Source: Candolleomyces eurysporus (taxonomy: Eukaryota > Basidiomycota > Agaricomycetes > Agaricales > Psathyrellaceae). From it: DNA of 64,000 nt. The notes beneath the pieces were generated by a model. It saw nothing but the letters and a program-made list of their open reading frames with translations. It was not told where the DNA came from and searched no databases. This document shows, piece after piece, positions 44,575-56,481 of this stretch. The stretch covers positions 1 to 64,000 of the forward strand of contig JANBPK010001208.1 of the NCBI GenBank assembly GCA_027579435.1. The letters are read 5' to 3'. The translations under genes were made by a program, and so were the position numbers. Every line of letters starts with the position of its first letter. Within the stretch, counting starts at the first letter, position 1.

Positions 44575-46227
44575 CTACACGGATCCGTCCGCGATGCTCA
44601 AGAAGTCAGAGACATGGAGTTTGGTGTCTCCTTCGGTTCCAAACAGGTACACCAGTCGACCTGAAATGGGACAAAATCCGAATGAATCCTTGGTTAATTT
44701 ACTGAAAATCCCAGTCAAAATTTTGGACCAGGTCCCGATAACGGCTTGCGACGGTGTTTTTGGGATGGGTACGACCGTAGTAATGAGAACCCTATATTGT
44801 TGGGACATCGAGCAGAAGACGAGATGATTGTCGCATTCGATCAGCTCCGAACCGCGAAAGCTGGGCCAAGCTGTGGTCACGCTAGTCCGATGAAAACAGT
44901 CCGCGTAAATAGACGGACTTTTGCCAGCTAAAGCGGGAAGGAATGTGGGCAAAAAACAGTCGTCTGGCCTTCCGACGTGCCTGACTGAATAAAGAGAAAG
45001 CTGCTCGTTCGCAGGGTCTGGATCCATAAAACAGAGGTGATGATTGGGTGAAGCCGCGTCGATCGTTTCCCAACTTGACTGAGAAAATAAGGTGGTCTGG
45101 TATCCTTGGGTGGGCAGGGGAAAGGTCTTTGCTAGGTTTTCAAAGGGGATGAAATCGTTCACGCGCCGTGGGGTCTGTCGGAACGCATGCAAGGGTGGTA
45201 CGTCCCAGATGCTGAAACCTCGCGCGTCGCAAAAAATGATGCTCAAATCGCAGACGTAGAACTGAGAATGAATAAGATGACTACATGATATCTGTACAGA
45301 AGAAAGGGAACTCACCGGTAGGGGACCTGCGGTCGAGCTATCCACCTTCCATTTACATCCCATATCATCCCTCCAGTTCCAGACCATGAAGCATGACTTA
45401 GCCCAGATGTAAACCGTGTCACCTCTGAGCCTGGCAATGCAACCTTCCCGGAAGTTGCCGTCATAACGAAGACTGGCTTGGAATTGAAATGTGGGTTGCG
45501 AATGGTGAGGAATAATTTCGTAGATCTGGAGTCTTGAGCTTGAACCACGCATCAGAAAGCCGGTGTCTGGAAGATAGGAGCACATTGCTTACACAGCGTC
45601 AAAAGCAAGAATGACAGCTTCGCCGTCTCGGCTGGCACCAACAGCGATAATTTTCCGGTGCTTTATGTTGACGATCGCAGTTTGGGATGGTTTGATAGGG
45701 ATGTTGACATTATATCCAAGGTCCCAAAGATGCAAGTTTTCTACGTCGTAGGTGAAAATGAATCGACCACCGGGAATAATTCGGATACCGCGCGGGTGGT
45801 GTCGACCGTAGACTACATTTGTGTTGGACTCGCGACAGCGAAATATCCGGGTCTGGTAGGGTTCAAGAGGTACTTCCAGATTTTTAGCTTTCAGCAATTT
45901 TATCATGCGATAAGGCGCCAACGCCGCATGCTCCAGGTCCAGCATGGACATCTTCTCCGTCGGATACGTTGGTTTGAATATTCCGTGACTTCGGCATTCT
46001 CGCTCCAAGGCAGCCACCCAGACTACCCTCAACATAGAGGCTTCATACATTGGACCGCATGTCTAGGAGTGCACGCATGTTAGTCGTGAGCCAGAGCAAG
46101 GGATATAACGAACCTTGCGCATTGAAATGATATCAATTGGATTGATATGTCGCATGATGTACATCACGACCTCTGGAGAGAGTTTGAAAGGCTTGAGCAA
46201 GACCGTCTGAGTCGCAGTGTTCTCCAT
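44575..46227 (-). CDS. F-box protein with propeller-like region (family copy C)
   Basis: Four exons (46114-46227, 45593-46062, 45316-45538, 44575-45261) give 497 residues with consistent phases. The F-box is LSPEVVMYIMRHINPIDIIS, MRKTCGPMYEAS. Family landmarks are IFKPTYPTEKMSMLDLEHAAL, IIPGGRFIFTY, HLWDLGYNV, FMVWNWRDD, ARGFSIWDVPPL, CDNHLVFCSMSQQYRVLIT and FGFCPISGRLVYLFG. Intron positions and phases equal those of copies A and D. It has diverged clearly from A, so this is an older duplication than A/B. A role as a substrate adaptor of an SCF ligase is inferred; the bound target is unknown. Confidence 0.85.
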
Positions 46228-46517
46228 CGTAGTGGGGGTCGCAAGGCGAGAGATGAAGAAGAAAGGGATGCAGAAAAAAGGGCGATCATCTAAGCGCAAT
46301 AAGTAGACTCGCGAAGAGCCCAAGCTGTCAAAGTGTCCAAGCGTCCACGTCCATCAAGGGTCTCCCACTTCAAGCGTTCAATCAAGAGCAGATCATAGAA
46401 GAAATCGATCAAATAATGGGGCGAAGACTGAGAAGATCGGCATACCTCGAATAATATGCGAAATGACCAAATTATTCCAGCAGGTGGACTGGCAAATGTT
46501 CCATTGGAGAGAAAGCA

Positions 46518-47592
46518 TTACGACGATTCGCGGCACCCTGTATACCCTCTTCTCCAATACAAAAGCGGCTTCGGGACCTCTGCCACATCCTCAGAGTNCC
46601 CCCGTCTGCAACACACCAACCTCCTCCACCCTGACTACCCGTGCAATAAACAGCTCCGACACCACGCCACCATGATGTCGACCCAACTCACTTCCCCTCC
46701 GCTCACGTTCGCCTTCCGCCCACCCCAATTCACTCAACGTGACCCTCCCAACAACTCTACAAGCCAAAGCACCAAGCGAACCATCTAAGATCGGGAGACC
46801 GTCCTTGTTGAGGGTATATCGAGCAGTAGAAAATGGGTGTGGGTGCAGATCCGGTCTTGAGAACGCATGTGCAAGAGGATGCTGGGTATCCGAGAGGATG
46901 TTCAGTACCAGATGCGTGTTAGAGGGATCGCGTAGGTGTGGGTCTGGGTATTGGTGCTCCTGATACGACGACGACGGCGCAAGTGCCCTCGGCAGAAACT
47001 CCTCGAGAGTCGCCGCCATGCGGGATGGCACTCTCAAAGCAAACGCAACGAGTGGATGCGGGTCCATCGCTATTGAGCTAAATGACGATAGCGTAGCTCC
47101 ATGGAACCTATTATGGTGATTCGACTGGTGCTGGTGTTCATGGGAGTGGGATTGCAATGGTATCCGTGGCAAGTGCCCAGGAGAAGGTGATGAATTGGGC
47201 TTTGAATGGCTTGGAGGCATGAAAGACGTGACAACGGCCACAGGTTGCGCCACCTCTCTTAAAAGCGAGCGCAAAGCCGACTTGACCTCTTTCTCGTCGT
47301 GTGTCGCGACCCCGGGTTTGGAGCCGCTGACTTGTGGAGATGTCGGTGGTAGCACAGGTTCTTCATCCTTCTTCTTCAAGCTTGTCGCGCTGGCGGTAAG
47401 TGATCTCCTTCCTCGTCTGGAGGAGCCCGCCACAACCGTGCTTCCCGACGTCATGAGCCCTCTTGACCGAGCCCCACCGCACGACGCGCACTGAGCCCCA
47501 AGGAGTCGGTCCAACCGCGAGCCCGATGAAAGATGTTCGGCCAGAGCCCTCCTTTTCACGTTCTGAGCTCGAGTAGCGCCATGCCTGAGCAT
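46518..47592 (-). CDS. Flavin reductase-like FMN-binding protein
   Basis: A single exon that reads 357 residues when the N at 46598 is treated as an extra base; keeping the N gives a false stop 333 residues in. Residues about 100-340 resemble the flavin-reductase-like domain: LREVAQPVAVVTSFMP, FHGATLSSFSSIAMDPHPLV, FALRVPSRMAATL, then FSTARYTLNKDGLPILDGSL and GALACRVVGRVTLS. The restored end, PLLYWRRGYTG, is the usual C-terminal signature. Such proteins bind FMN and pass electrons from NAD(P)H to flavin or to a partner oxygenase. The first ~60 residues are Arg/Ser/Ala-rich and could be a mitochondrial presequence. A His/Ser-rich low-complexity insert (HSHEHQHQSNHHN) splits the domain. Confidence 0.8.
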
Positions 47593-48785
47593 GACCGTAG
47601 CCTAAATAATAAATGTTAAGGTGCTGGGGTTACCTACCGAGTCTCCAAGTAATTGGCTTACCATTCCCGTCTGATTTATGCACCAGCTGCTTGCTCACAG
47701 TATACAGATAAACTGCTTCAATACAAAGGTCGAGAGTAGTGCTATGGGCTGCTGAGTGATTGGGATGATGGACGTTGAGGAAAAGACGCGACTGACGTCG
47801 ACAGCATCAGAAAAGCGGCCGAAACTACCATTTACAGCCGTCGTCGTATAGACCCCGTTTCGACTTCGTGTTTTCATTGAAATTGTGTATACTTGGTATA
47901 ATTAGCAAAAATGCCACAAAATCCGGATAGAACAATTGATAGATGATAGATGCATGTAGGACATCTAGGGTAATTGCAAGCAGTCAATATTATTCAAGTT
48001 CCGAGTCAGTTACTCTACGACGCACAATCGGCGACATTCAACGTTCATTGCTGGTAGAAAGGGCAAGACTTGCCGCAAAAATACCCTGAGCCTTCGGCAA
48101 GTATTACGGGACCGATACCACGAGTTTCTCGCTCCAGTGTAACACACTGCAAACGGAACGATCACGCCTCGACACGGCCCCCACAATTGCGGTCTTTGGT
48201 TAGGATTTGTGCTGGTTCATATCCAATTATCTTGTACAGAGCTATGTCTGACGTATAGTTAGATTATCTGCTGAACGTCCCTGATGAAGCAATTTGAGTC
48301 GGACCTTGACGGACCAGACCAGACGACTTACCCTCAGGCTGTGAATCAGGACATGTAAATCCTTGAGAGACGCTATCGCCAGTGAGCTGAACCAAGAGAG
48401 TGAGCAAATACCAAGTTTCTGCGGGAGATTCAATGACTTACCTTGGTGTTCCTTCGAAGCTGAGCCTCAGTTTGCGCACTTCCGGATCCCATGAAAGAGA
48501 AAGCGTCGAGGCAGTGCGCGACGTTCCACCAAGCTTTCGCCACTCGAATTCAACTCGAGCCCGAGCCACTATCCAGTCCAACATCTGTTAGAGATCAATC
48601 ATCTTTAGGCTTTTATATTTCCGGAATCCAAGAAATAACGTACTTTGAAAGCAGTTATAGGTGTCCACTTTCCCCACTGCGANATGCGTAGGTCATCTTC
48701 ATAAAATCAGCTTGAATCCGAGNGCACGCACCACATCGAAAAAATGCTCCGGTGAACACAATTCACCGGAAGGGNTACGTAGAAA
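47593..48785. other. Intergenic
   Basis: About 1.2 kb with no supportable gene. From about 48680 on, single N bases become frequent as the NACHT gene is approached. Confidence 0.45.
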
Positions 48786-50792
48786 CTAAACAGATGGTTT
48801 CAGCTGTACNAANCAAAGGAGGAAAGAACNAATAGATNCCTTGGCATAGATAGCGGTTGAGGCNCGTCGTAGATGATACTGTAANGCTTCGTATNCCTCG
48901 TCGGGCAGTTGAATNGTCCTAGCNTGTAGATATGGTATATGGCAGTGAAATTGGTGTCCGAGCCACNGNCCNATGCGGTTGTCAGGNTGCCGCACTGATA
49001 GATCTAATTGCTTCGNACACTCGANGAGTGCATAACAAAAACCACCCAGGATGGGTAGTTCATCTAAAGGCAAGAAGAGGGAGTANAANAACGCAACNCA
49101 AAGAAAAGTGTGNTAAGGCAACCTATCGGTATGNAGAGGCGGGCAAGCCTTAAACNGCTCAATCGTGCNGATAAAGTTGNAGGNATCTGATACAGCGAAT
49201 ACTCGCCAATGGTGATGAAAGGGTAGNGTGCCAAAATGCTGNGTGCGCCAATCGAAAATGGNGCAAAAGAAATGGTAGGACAAATGTAAATGGAACGAGG
49301 GNGGTATGAAAAAGCGACCCGATCGGCTTTCGGTAGTGAGGAAGTCNCGGAGGGATGTATGACAGAGANTGACGCTACCCTTGTCATCAGTTCCTGGGAC
49401 ATGAATAATTGCTTGAAGATTCAACAAGGTGCGGACGACCTCNAAAGTTTCGATGCTGAGAAGGTCCGCTATCTCGACAATTGTGAGTGCTTCCTTCAGC
49501 AGTACAATGGTGGAGATGATTTCGTCGAAATGGGGTAGATGCTGGGACCGGGCGAGAGTTTGTGCGTACAGTTCATCGAGTCCGTTCAAAAGGAAGATCA
49601 GCGGNAGGCGATCCATAGGAGTCGANAGATCNTCNTCGGTCGCAGGTTGGATAATGAANTTGAACGTCGTTGATGCCAGAACGAANGATTCACCGATGTG
49701 NTCTATCAGGTCGTCAAGNTCTGGTNTTGTTGGCCATTCNCCGTGCGANCGAATATAGGCTCGGATGACGCGATCCCGCCGGGCAGCAGNCTGAAATGAC
49801 TCCCGTAGGAACTTCTCGATATCCTTCCATGGCGAGTGACGGTCCAGATCGCCGAGCCAAACTCCATCGACCTCCAAACGAGCGCGAATGTGTTGTTCCA
49901 CACGACTTGCAATGAAGAATCGGAGGGGGATGGAGGGATGTTCCTGGAAAAAGTCGAGCATATGATCGATGAACTCCTCTACCCTTCGCTTGTCCTCGCA
50001 TTCGTCGAGACCATCGATGACGATGACAAAAGGCCCTTCTGCAAGAGCTTGTTCGAGAAGGTTAGNCTTTTTNATGGCATCTTGCAACGGTTTGTAGACC
50101 AAACGTTCGAGCTGCCTGGTCAAGGAGACACAGTCTTTCAGCAGGCCTGGATCCGCTATCAAAGCAGCTTCGATAAACGGCGCCGTTGCNGGAAGCGACG
50201 ACGCCATTTGACTCGCTAGTGTTGCTGCGAATCTGTTCATCGTACTCCTGTCACCCGCATTGCGGAAGAAGAAGTAACTTGCAAGCAAACGCCCTGATTC
50301 TTCAAATACATTGGCAATTTTCAGGGAAATGGCTGACTTTCCACAGCCAGCAAAGCCGTGAAGCCAGTATATGTGGGCAGTCGGTGTATATACCACCACC
50401 GTGGAAGAGATGGCCTCAATTAGCCCTTCCTCGGTCCCAGATGCCAAATTCATCGTGTTGGCCCAAGTAGTGATCTCCGTAATCACTCCTTGCCTGGTTC
50501 CAGGAAAACATTCTGAGTCGGGAGGAGATGTCTTTCGATCACGAGTGTGAGATGCATCGGGAATTGGATTGAGTCGAACGATTAGGTCTGAATGCAAGAT
50601 GTCCGAGTCACCAAAACATGCACATGGTTCAGCTTGGAGCTTACCTCCATCTCTGAGTCCGTTCGAAAGGTATTGATCCCCAGCGATGAGATTGATAACT
50701 TGTTTACCAAGATGACATTCGCGCGCGCCAGTGAGAATCTCAATGCGCTGAGCTGTGTCTGCCATCCAACGACTCGGAGTGAGAGCATACAA
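48786..50792 (-). CDS. NACHT/STAND NTPase, second gene, many ambiguous bases
   Basis: One frame stays open for 668 codons despite dozens of N bases, so here the Ns stand for real, mixed positions. The lead-in LNPIPDASHTRDRKTSPPDS and CFPGTRQGVITEITTWA is typical of basidiomycete NACHT proteins. The P-loop is WLHGFAGCGKSAISLKIA, the Walker B is VIVIDGLDECED, followed by FFIASRVEQHIRA. Winged-helix-like text follows (LKEALTIVEIADLLSIE, LLNLQAIIHVPGTDDKGSV). No ankyrin, WD40 or TPR repeats are visible before the stop. A 57-nt in-frame intron (GTAAGC..CATTCAG) probably lies in the N-terminal part near 50590-50645. Such proteins are molecular switches often linked to fungal non-self response; that is inferred. 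Confidence 0.78.
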   Translation of the reverse strand: MYALTPSRWMADTAQRIEILTGARECHLGKQVINLIAGDQYLSNGLRDGGKLQAEPCACFGDSDILHSDLIVRLNPIPDASHTRDRKTSPPDSECFPGTRQGVITEITTWANTMNLASGTEEGLIEAISSTVVVYTPTAHIYWLHGFAGCGKSAISLKIANVFEESGRLLASYFFFRNAGDRSTMNRFAATLASQMASSLXATAPFIEAALIADPGLLKDCVSLTRQLERLVYKPLQDAXKKXNLLEQALAEGPFVIVIDGLDECEDKRRVEEFIDHMLDFFQEHPSIPLRFFIASRVEQHIRARLEVDGVWLGDLDRHSPWKDIEKFLRESFQXAARRDRVIRAYIXSHXEWPTXPXLDDLIXHIGEXFVLASTTFXFIIQPATXXDXSTPMDRXPLIFLLNGLDELYAQTLARSQHLPHFDEIISTIVLLKEALTIVEIADLLSIETXEVVRTLLNLQAIIHVPGTDDKGSVXLCHTSLXDFLTTESRSGRFFIXPSFHLHLSYHFFCXIFDWRXQHFGXLPFHHHWRVFAVSDXXNFIXTIEXFKACPPXHTDRLPXHTFLXVAXXYSLFLPLDELPILGGFCYALXECXKQLDLSVRXPDNRXXXWLGHQFHCHIPYLXARXIQLPDEXYEXLQYHLRXASTAIYAKXSIXSFLLXXVQLKPSV

Positions 50793-51770
50793 TCAGAGAA
50801 GAGGACAGCGATATGTGTATATGTGCGTGGAAGAAAGTGAAATCACTTGCGCTGCCTCGCAGGTAATACGAGACATGTCTTATCTGAGAGGATCCGGACA
50901 AACACATATTAACCTCGCACAGCCCTAAGCACCGGTACCAGTACTGCCTTCAGAATTCTATTCAAAGAGCGAACTGTTTTCTTGATTCGTGCTTTAGGCA
51001 GCTGTACACTNAAAAAAAGTGACACGGNAAAAATACAGGACGAACAAGCAGTTCGCTATGAATGGGCAACGTCAGATCCACAGCACTGGTCTTCACAACA
51101 AACACCGCCCTTCTTCAGCGTCACTCAACATCAGGCTGCCGGAGATTACATGAATGAATATCGCTCATAACTTCTGCACCGTGCCATGGCCAGCAGAATT
51201 GATGCACCAATAAGATGGCCCTCGGCGATTTTGTTGGTACGAAGGAAGGGAGAACCAAGGATAAGAGCATGATCCTCGTGCTTTGCCAATGCCTGGTCGG
51301 GCGGTGCCCGAGAGGCAAGCCAGCCTATTCATGCGAAGGCGCCACAGTCCTTGTCGCGAAAGGCGCGCCATGTTTGGTCCAGACGCGATGACCAAACATC
51401 CACCAAGGTTTGTAAAATCGTATCTCAACTTCGTCTCAACCACTACCAGCCTTAAAAGAGAAAATTGGTTTCTCTGCTGGTGCTGAACGTTTGAACACAT
51501 ATCTAAGAACTAGTCTGAGGCGGGGCCCGTTGGAATTTGGTAGTGCCTTCCTATATATGAGTCAAGACCATCTATTATAACGTCTCTCTATCGTAAAATC
51601 TAGTATGTTAAATACCAAAAAATCCCTATGTCGTCGCCGTCGTAAATCTCGTCCCATCATTGCCTAATAGAAGGCGTGTCGTTTTAATCATGTATGCACC
51701 GTCCACTGTGCTTGCGAATCCGAGGTCCTGTGAAGAAGATGACCTGAAGTTCAACAACACGGTCCATGAG
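50793..51770. other. Intergenic
   Basis: About 980 bp, no gene recognised. Single Ns beside A runs lie at about 51011 and 51028. Confidence 0.45.
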
Positions 51771-54025
51771 TCAAATTTCGGCTGGAGTGAAGGACAAAAA
51801 AGAACGACGTACGAAAGGAATAGGCGCTAGCAGTAACGCAAGGCACGCAAAAATCGTGTTCGACCACGTATACCCGAGCTTGTCGTACATTTTTACTGTG
51901 AAGAATGGGAATACTCCGCCTAGGGCATTTCCTATGGCACATCGCGTCAGTATGATTGAACAAGCTACGCAAAAGAGGGTGGGACTTACGGAGCATACTT
52001 TGTCCTGCAAGCGCAGATGAAGCAAATGTCGTATAGCTAAGATGCTGTATATCAGTGTCTTGCTTCTGGCACTTTACGGGGAAAACCTACCAATCGGCGA
52101 GATAAGTAAACACAGCCAGGTAAATCGTGAACATCGACCAATAGTAAATCTGCATTGAGTCCGTTAGCAGTCGCTCATTTTCCAAAGTCGCAGATCTACA
52201 AGCTTACCGTGATAGAAAAGCACAGGAGCATCCAATGGACGCCTGGACGGGAGAACCATGCGAACATGAACACAGAGACAGGAAACCCGATTCCTGCAAC
52301 GCAGCACATATACAGTCGCGCTTCTACACTTCGTTGATGGAATTTTTTCCTGTAANGCGAATACTCATCGTTGAGCCCCGAGCCTATCCAATGAGNCGGG
52401 AAGAAGTGACGTACAGATAAATCTTTTCTTGAAGAAGGGTAGTGAGGTATCCGACCAGAACCGCGACTCTACGTTCGATTTTTTTTAGAATTTTTTTTTT
52501 AGAAAAATGTCGCCTTCGGAAATGGGATAGACTCACAACATCGTCACGTTTACAGTGCCAATCTGGCCACTCGAGAAACCATGCAGTGATCTAAACACCA
52601 AGGGTATAGACCTATTGAAAACAGCGTCAGCGACTTGCATCAGGATAGGTCGGATTGAGCAGGAACCCACCCAATCATGCAATAAAACACGCCCCATGCA
52701 AACGCCAGCCAGAGCTATACGACAGGATAAGTGCGTCGATCCAATGATGCAGTCAGAACAACATACACTCATAGCCAAGACGATAGGCTCAGTCGTCAGC
52801 AAAACTGGAGTGCACGTCAGCGATCGAAACGAAAATCGGATGGACGAAAGGCACGCACTCAAAGGCCGTGTACACGAAATCCACAGCAACTCTCTAAAGC
52901 TGCCTTTAGGCACTGCTGCAATCGGCAATTGAGAATCCCCTTTGACTTTGGCTTCCTTCACCCTCCGTTTCATCATCTTCGCCTGAAGAACCGATGCGCG
53001 GGTCTCTCGCATCGTAAATGCGAACACCACGGAGTAACAGCCCCCAACCCTAGTTACACATGCGTCAGCACAAGAGGGCTAGTAAGCAAAGAAACTGGCC
53101 GAACATCATCGAAATCCACTGGATCCATTTCCACTCCAGTTTTGGGTTCGCTTCGATCCATCCGGCTGCGATAGTACCAATGCCGTTGCCGCCAAAAGCG
53201 AGGATGGAGTATAAAGCCATTGGAAGGCCGCGTCTGTAGGAGGATTAGCATGCGGTTTACCGGAAGGAACGAAAACCGGGAGCCGCACTGTTTTGGTTCC
53301 CAGATATCAGCAATAGTTCCTGCGACCATCGTAGATCCGGTTGACCCAACCGCACCCTGGATTATCCTCGCTACAGCAATAACAGCAATATTAGGCGCTC
53401 TGAATGACATTTTAGGTTATCATTGCAGAACTTAAAGTGACTGCGGGACTTACAGAGCGATCATAACGTGCATCAGCAAAAAGACGACGACGGAGACAAC
53501 GTATAATGGTTGTCTTCCGAACTCTTCGCTGAACGCGGAAGTGAATAGAGGCGTGAGGGCGAACGCGAGCACATATGTCGATAGACCGACGACTGCTTGA
53601 GTGTAGGTGAGGTCGAGGTCGCGCATCATTGACGGATATCCAGAGGTAAATGACGTAGTGGCGGCCGCTAAAAATAAAATGACTCGATGAGCAAGGAGGC
53701 TAAAAGAAAGAATATAGTGCGTATAGCGCGACGCACAGACGAGGAGGGTGAATAAACATGCAACGACGGTGATCGTCCATTTTTTCCGTTTTGAAAAGTT
53801 GTAAGGATGAAAATCGGCATCTGGCTGAGGTGCAGGAATTTCAGTGGCGTCCTAGAAACCGTCACGGTGAGCATAAATAGGTCCGTCAAAGGATCAGTAA
53901 CATACCTCCTCGATTTTCTCGTTTTCGATAGGGTCAGCGCGCTCGGTATCATCTGCGACAGTGACTGAGGACGCGGGTGAATGGATGCCCAATCTCGCCT
54001 GGACTTTTGGGAGGAACTCTGCCAT
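51771..54025 (-). CDS. Major facilitator superfamily transporter, DHA1-like
   Basis: About ten exons. A hydrophilic N-terminus (MAEFLPKVQARLGIHSPASS) is followed by twelve predicted membrane segments. Seen are TITVVACLFTLLVSAATTS, the loop motif SEEFGRQPLYVVS, ARIIQGAVGSTGSTMVAGTI with IADIWEPKQ (the conserved fourth to fifth helix region of drug:H+ antiporters), FGGNGIGTIAAGWIEAN, FTMRETRASVL, TTEPIVLAMSLWLAFAWGV and GNALGGVFPFFTVKMYDKLG near the end. Members export drugs or small metabolites with proton exchange at the plasma membrane; the substrate cannot be told. No biosynthetic cluster surrounds it. A long T-run region (about 52477-52503) and Ns at about 52357 and 52396 sit in introns. 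Exact splice sites in the 3' half and the end at 51771 are less certain. Confidence 0.8.
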
Positions 54026-55027
54026 CGCACGAGAGGGAATATGCCTGAGGGATGTCCGATCACTAGGGAAGCCGACTGCACTTGACCTTAATATATGTCA
54101 GTTCTTGCTTGCTGACTGATCCTAAAAGCTTTTGTCGAACAAGAATTGGGGCAGAAAACCCTACGACACGAGGTTTACACCGTTAGTCAAAAGTTCAGAT
54201 CCACGGACCCTCCCCACTGGCACGATAAATTTGTCCACGCTTTTCGCTTTTCCGGCTTTACTTAGAGCCAGCTCCAGCCTGTTCCTCGATTTCTCAGCCC
54301 CTTGCCGTGCGGCTTGACCCTGGAAACCTGAAAACAAGCGACAGAAGGCAGAGGAAGTCTAAACGGAGATTCCCTATCGAGCTTCGGAAAAGCGGCGGAA
54401 AGGTGTCATGATCAATCTTCCAAGAACTCGGGGAGTTCGACACACGTACCTCATAGAATGCATAGTTAGAGTGGACATGCGCTCGGAAAGCAGCATTTTG
54501 CGAGGGAATGTTGGTATGGCTGAGGTTATATCTCGTGTACCCCTGGTGCCGTTGTTGCCGTCCCTCATGTTTTTAATCAATCTCCCTGTGTGCACTGTCA
54601 TTACTACATAGAAAGAGAGAGATACCCGACGGACCTGGCCCGAAAATTCATCAAAGGATGATAGTGATAGATGGTCTAGTCGCGGTCATCTAGCTGCAGG
54701 TTCTACGGCTGGCAGTTCCGATGACCCTTCAAGGTGGGCCCACAGTAGTATGACGGGGTTTTGCAGCCTCAAACTTGGCCCGTCGCTATCGTTAACAGGA
54801 GAGATCTAGCTTCTCTGTGTAAGTGAACCCGAATCTGGTGGGAACCTGTAGAGCTTAGCCGCTACCATTGCGGGTCGCAGGCACGACCTTTGACCTCGAA
54901 GGACAAGAGAGTTCAACGGCCCGGACGAGCTCCCGGATTGTTGACGGATTTAATTGCCGGAGGCAGTGATAGCCGGAATCTCCTGAATCCCAACCTCATC
55001 CAGATTCACCACCACTAGCTCTTGAAG
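54026..55027. other. Intergenic
   Basis: About 1 kb of divergent promoter region between the MFS and GFA genes. Short overlapping open frames only; nothing recognised. Confidence 0.5.
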
Positions 55028-55548
55028 ATGCCATACCAAGGAGAATGTCTCTGTGGAGCTGTTGCCTTTGAACTTCAAGGGGAACCTTTCCTCTATGTAA
55101 TCTGCCATTGCAAGAATTGCAAGCAGGCTGGAGGTGGAGCGTTCATGGCGAACGCATTCTTCGAGCCTCAAGTACGGCTCTAATCATTTCATCTTCTGTA
55201 CACTCACCCTTGTGCTTCATCTAGTATGTGACGGTAACTAAAGGGAAGGACTCCGTGAAGACTTACAGTGATAATAAGACGAAGAGCGGAAACGCTGTCT
55301 TTCGCTCGTTCTGTTCCAATTGCGGCTCGCCGCTGTTCATTGGCCCTGCTGCCGGGAACATCACTGTCGTTCAAGCCTCGAATGTTAATGGGAGCGAGAA
55401 CTGGGGTACGTCTCTCGCGCTGTAGGCTCCTGCGTGGTCATTCTGACCTGCTTTGTATGCCCTAGTTCCAAAGAAAGAATTCTTTGCGGAGTGTAAATGG
55501 GGATGGGTAAAGGAGCTCACCTTCCAACCGAAGAAATCGAAGTTGTAG
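55028..55548 (+). CDS. GFA / CENP-V family zinc protein
   Basis: Three exons (55028-55171, 55225-55405, 55466-55548) give 135 residues, the normal length for this family. Zinc-binding cysteines are in GECLCGAVAF, CHCKNCKQAGGG and FCSNCGSPLF, the three conserved clusters. The family is named after glutathione-dependent formaldehyde-activating enzyme (S-hydroxymethylglutathione synthase), but most fungal members have no proven substrate. The C-terminus has the usual Trp/Phe-rich end (KWGWVKELTFQP). No signal peptide, so probably cytosolic. Confidence 0.92.
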
Positions 55549-56481
55549 ACAACCTTGTGTGCCNGGGGGATTGGTGCGCATGTATTGTTTCATGAATCCG
55601 CCAATTTGAAGATGCTTCCGCCCGAGCCTCGCCACCTTGCTATACGCGTGCCGTTCATGCAATCATAACTCAATGACACAAGCCTCGAACCAAGCTAAGT
55701 TGGTACCCTGATTGCTCTTGGAGTGCTCGTGGCGTAAATGAAAGTGCAGGAACAGCTCGTCTCCTCACGACTTCAATTGATCTCTCCAGTCACCAGCCAT
55801 GGAATACCAGTCTTGATCCCTGGTTCGGAATCCCAGTGGGTCACTGGTTGGCCTCCACATCGTAGTACGAGCGCGGGTCTCCCCTATGCAACTATGCTAC
55901 GGTAGTATGTACTGCAGCCCTGCCCGATTGGTGAAATTGTTGACCCAAGAAAGTAATTCAAATACACGACTTGGATCTCCCAGTGTACGATGGCGAGGCG
56001 ACTCGGTGACCCCCTATTTGGGGTGAAGATCTCGAACATCTAATATGTGCCAAAAATTGATCAAACTGGTTAACGGCGTATGTGCAGATTTGGACTGTCT
56101 TCAAGCTTCAAATTGAACTTTTGGCGAAGATTTTGATCTCGAAATTGAAAATGTCGAGCGCCGATCCACTGTGGCAGCATTCGGGTGGATGCCAGTGGGG
56201 CTTTTACTCTTTGAACTTCTTGAAGTGTACATTTTACACTTTTGTTAGACACGGTGCTTGCCGTAGCAAATCGTAACCTCATAGCNCTGTAAGCTCCATG
56301 CTGAGTTTCCTTCAGCCCAAGCCGCCGCACAGTGTAACCGCATCACGCTCATTGGCGGACGCGATAGGACGCGACCCCGACCTGGATCGAGCCCGGGCCG
56401 CCTGGTTTTCTGATTACCTCATCGTCATCCGGGCTTGCCAAACTCCGTGTTGGTGACCGAAATTGTTGACGCCCGACCACC
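55549..56481. other. Intergenic
   Basis: About 930 bp with no recognisable gene. Ns at about 55564 and 56286. The right end is the GRX5 promoter. Confidence 0.5.

Noticed and set aside
47695..47877. 60-codon minus-strand frame upstream of the flavin reductase
   Set aside because: No link by splicing to the 47592 start and no motif; treated as chance.
52477..52503. T-runs as a transcription terminator or reverse-transcription scar
   Set aside because: They lie inside the MFS gene, most likely in an intron; no target duplication or element end is visible.
54132..54611. Short open frames between the MFS and GFA genes
   Set aside because: 60-75 codons, overlapping on both strands, no recognisable features.
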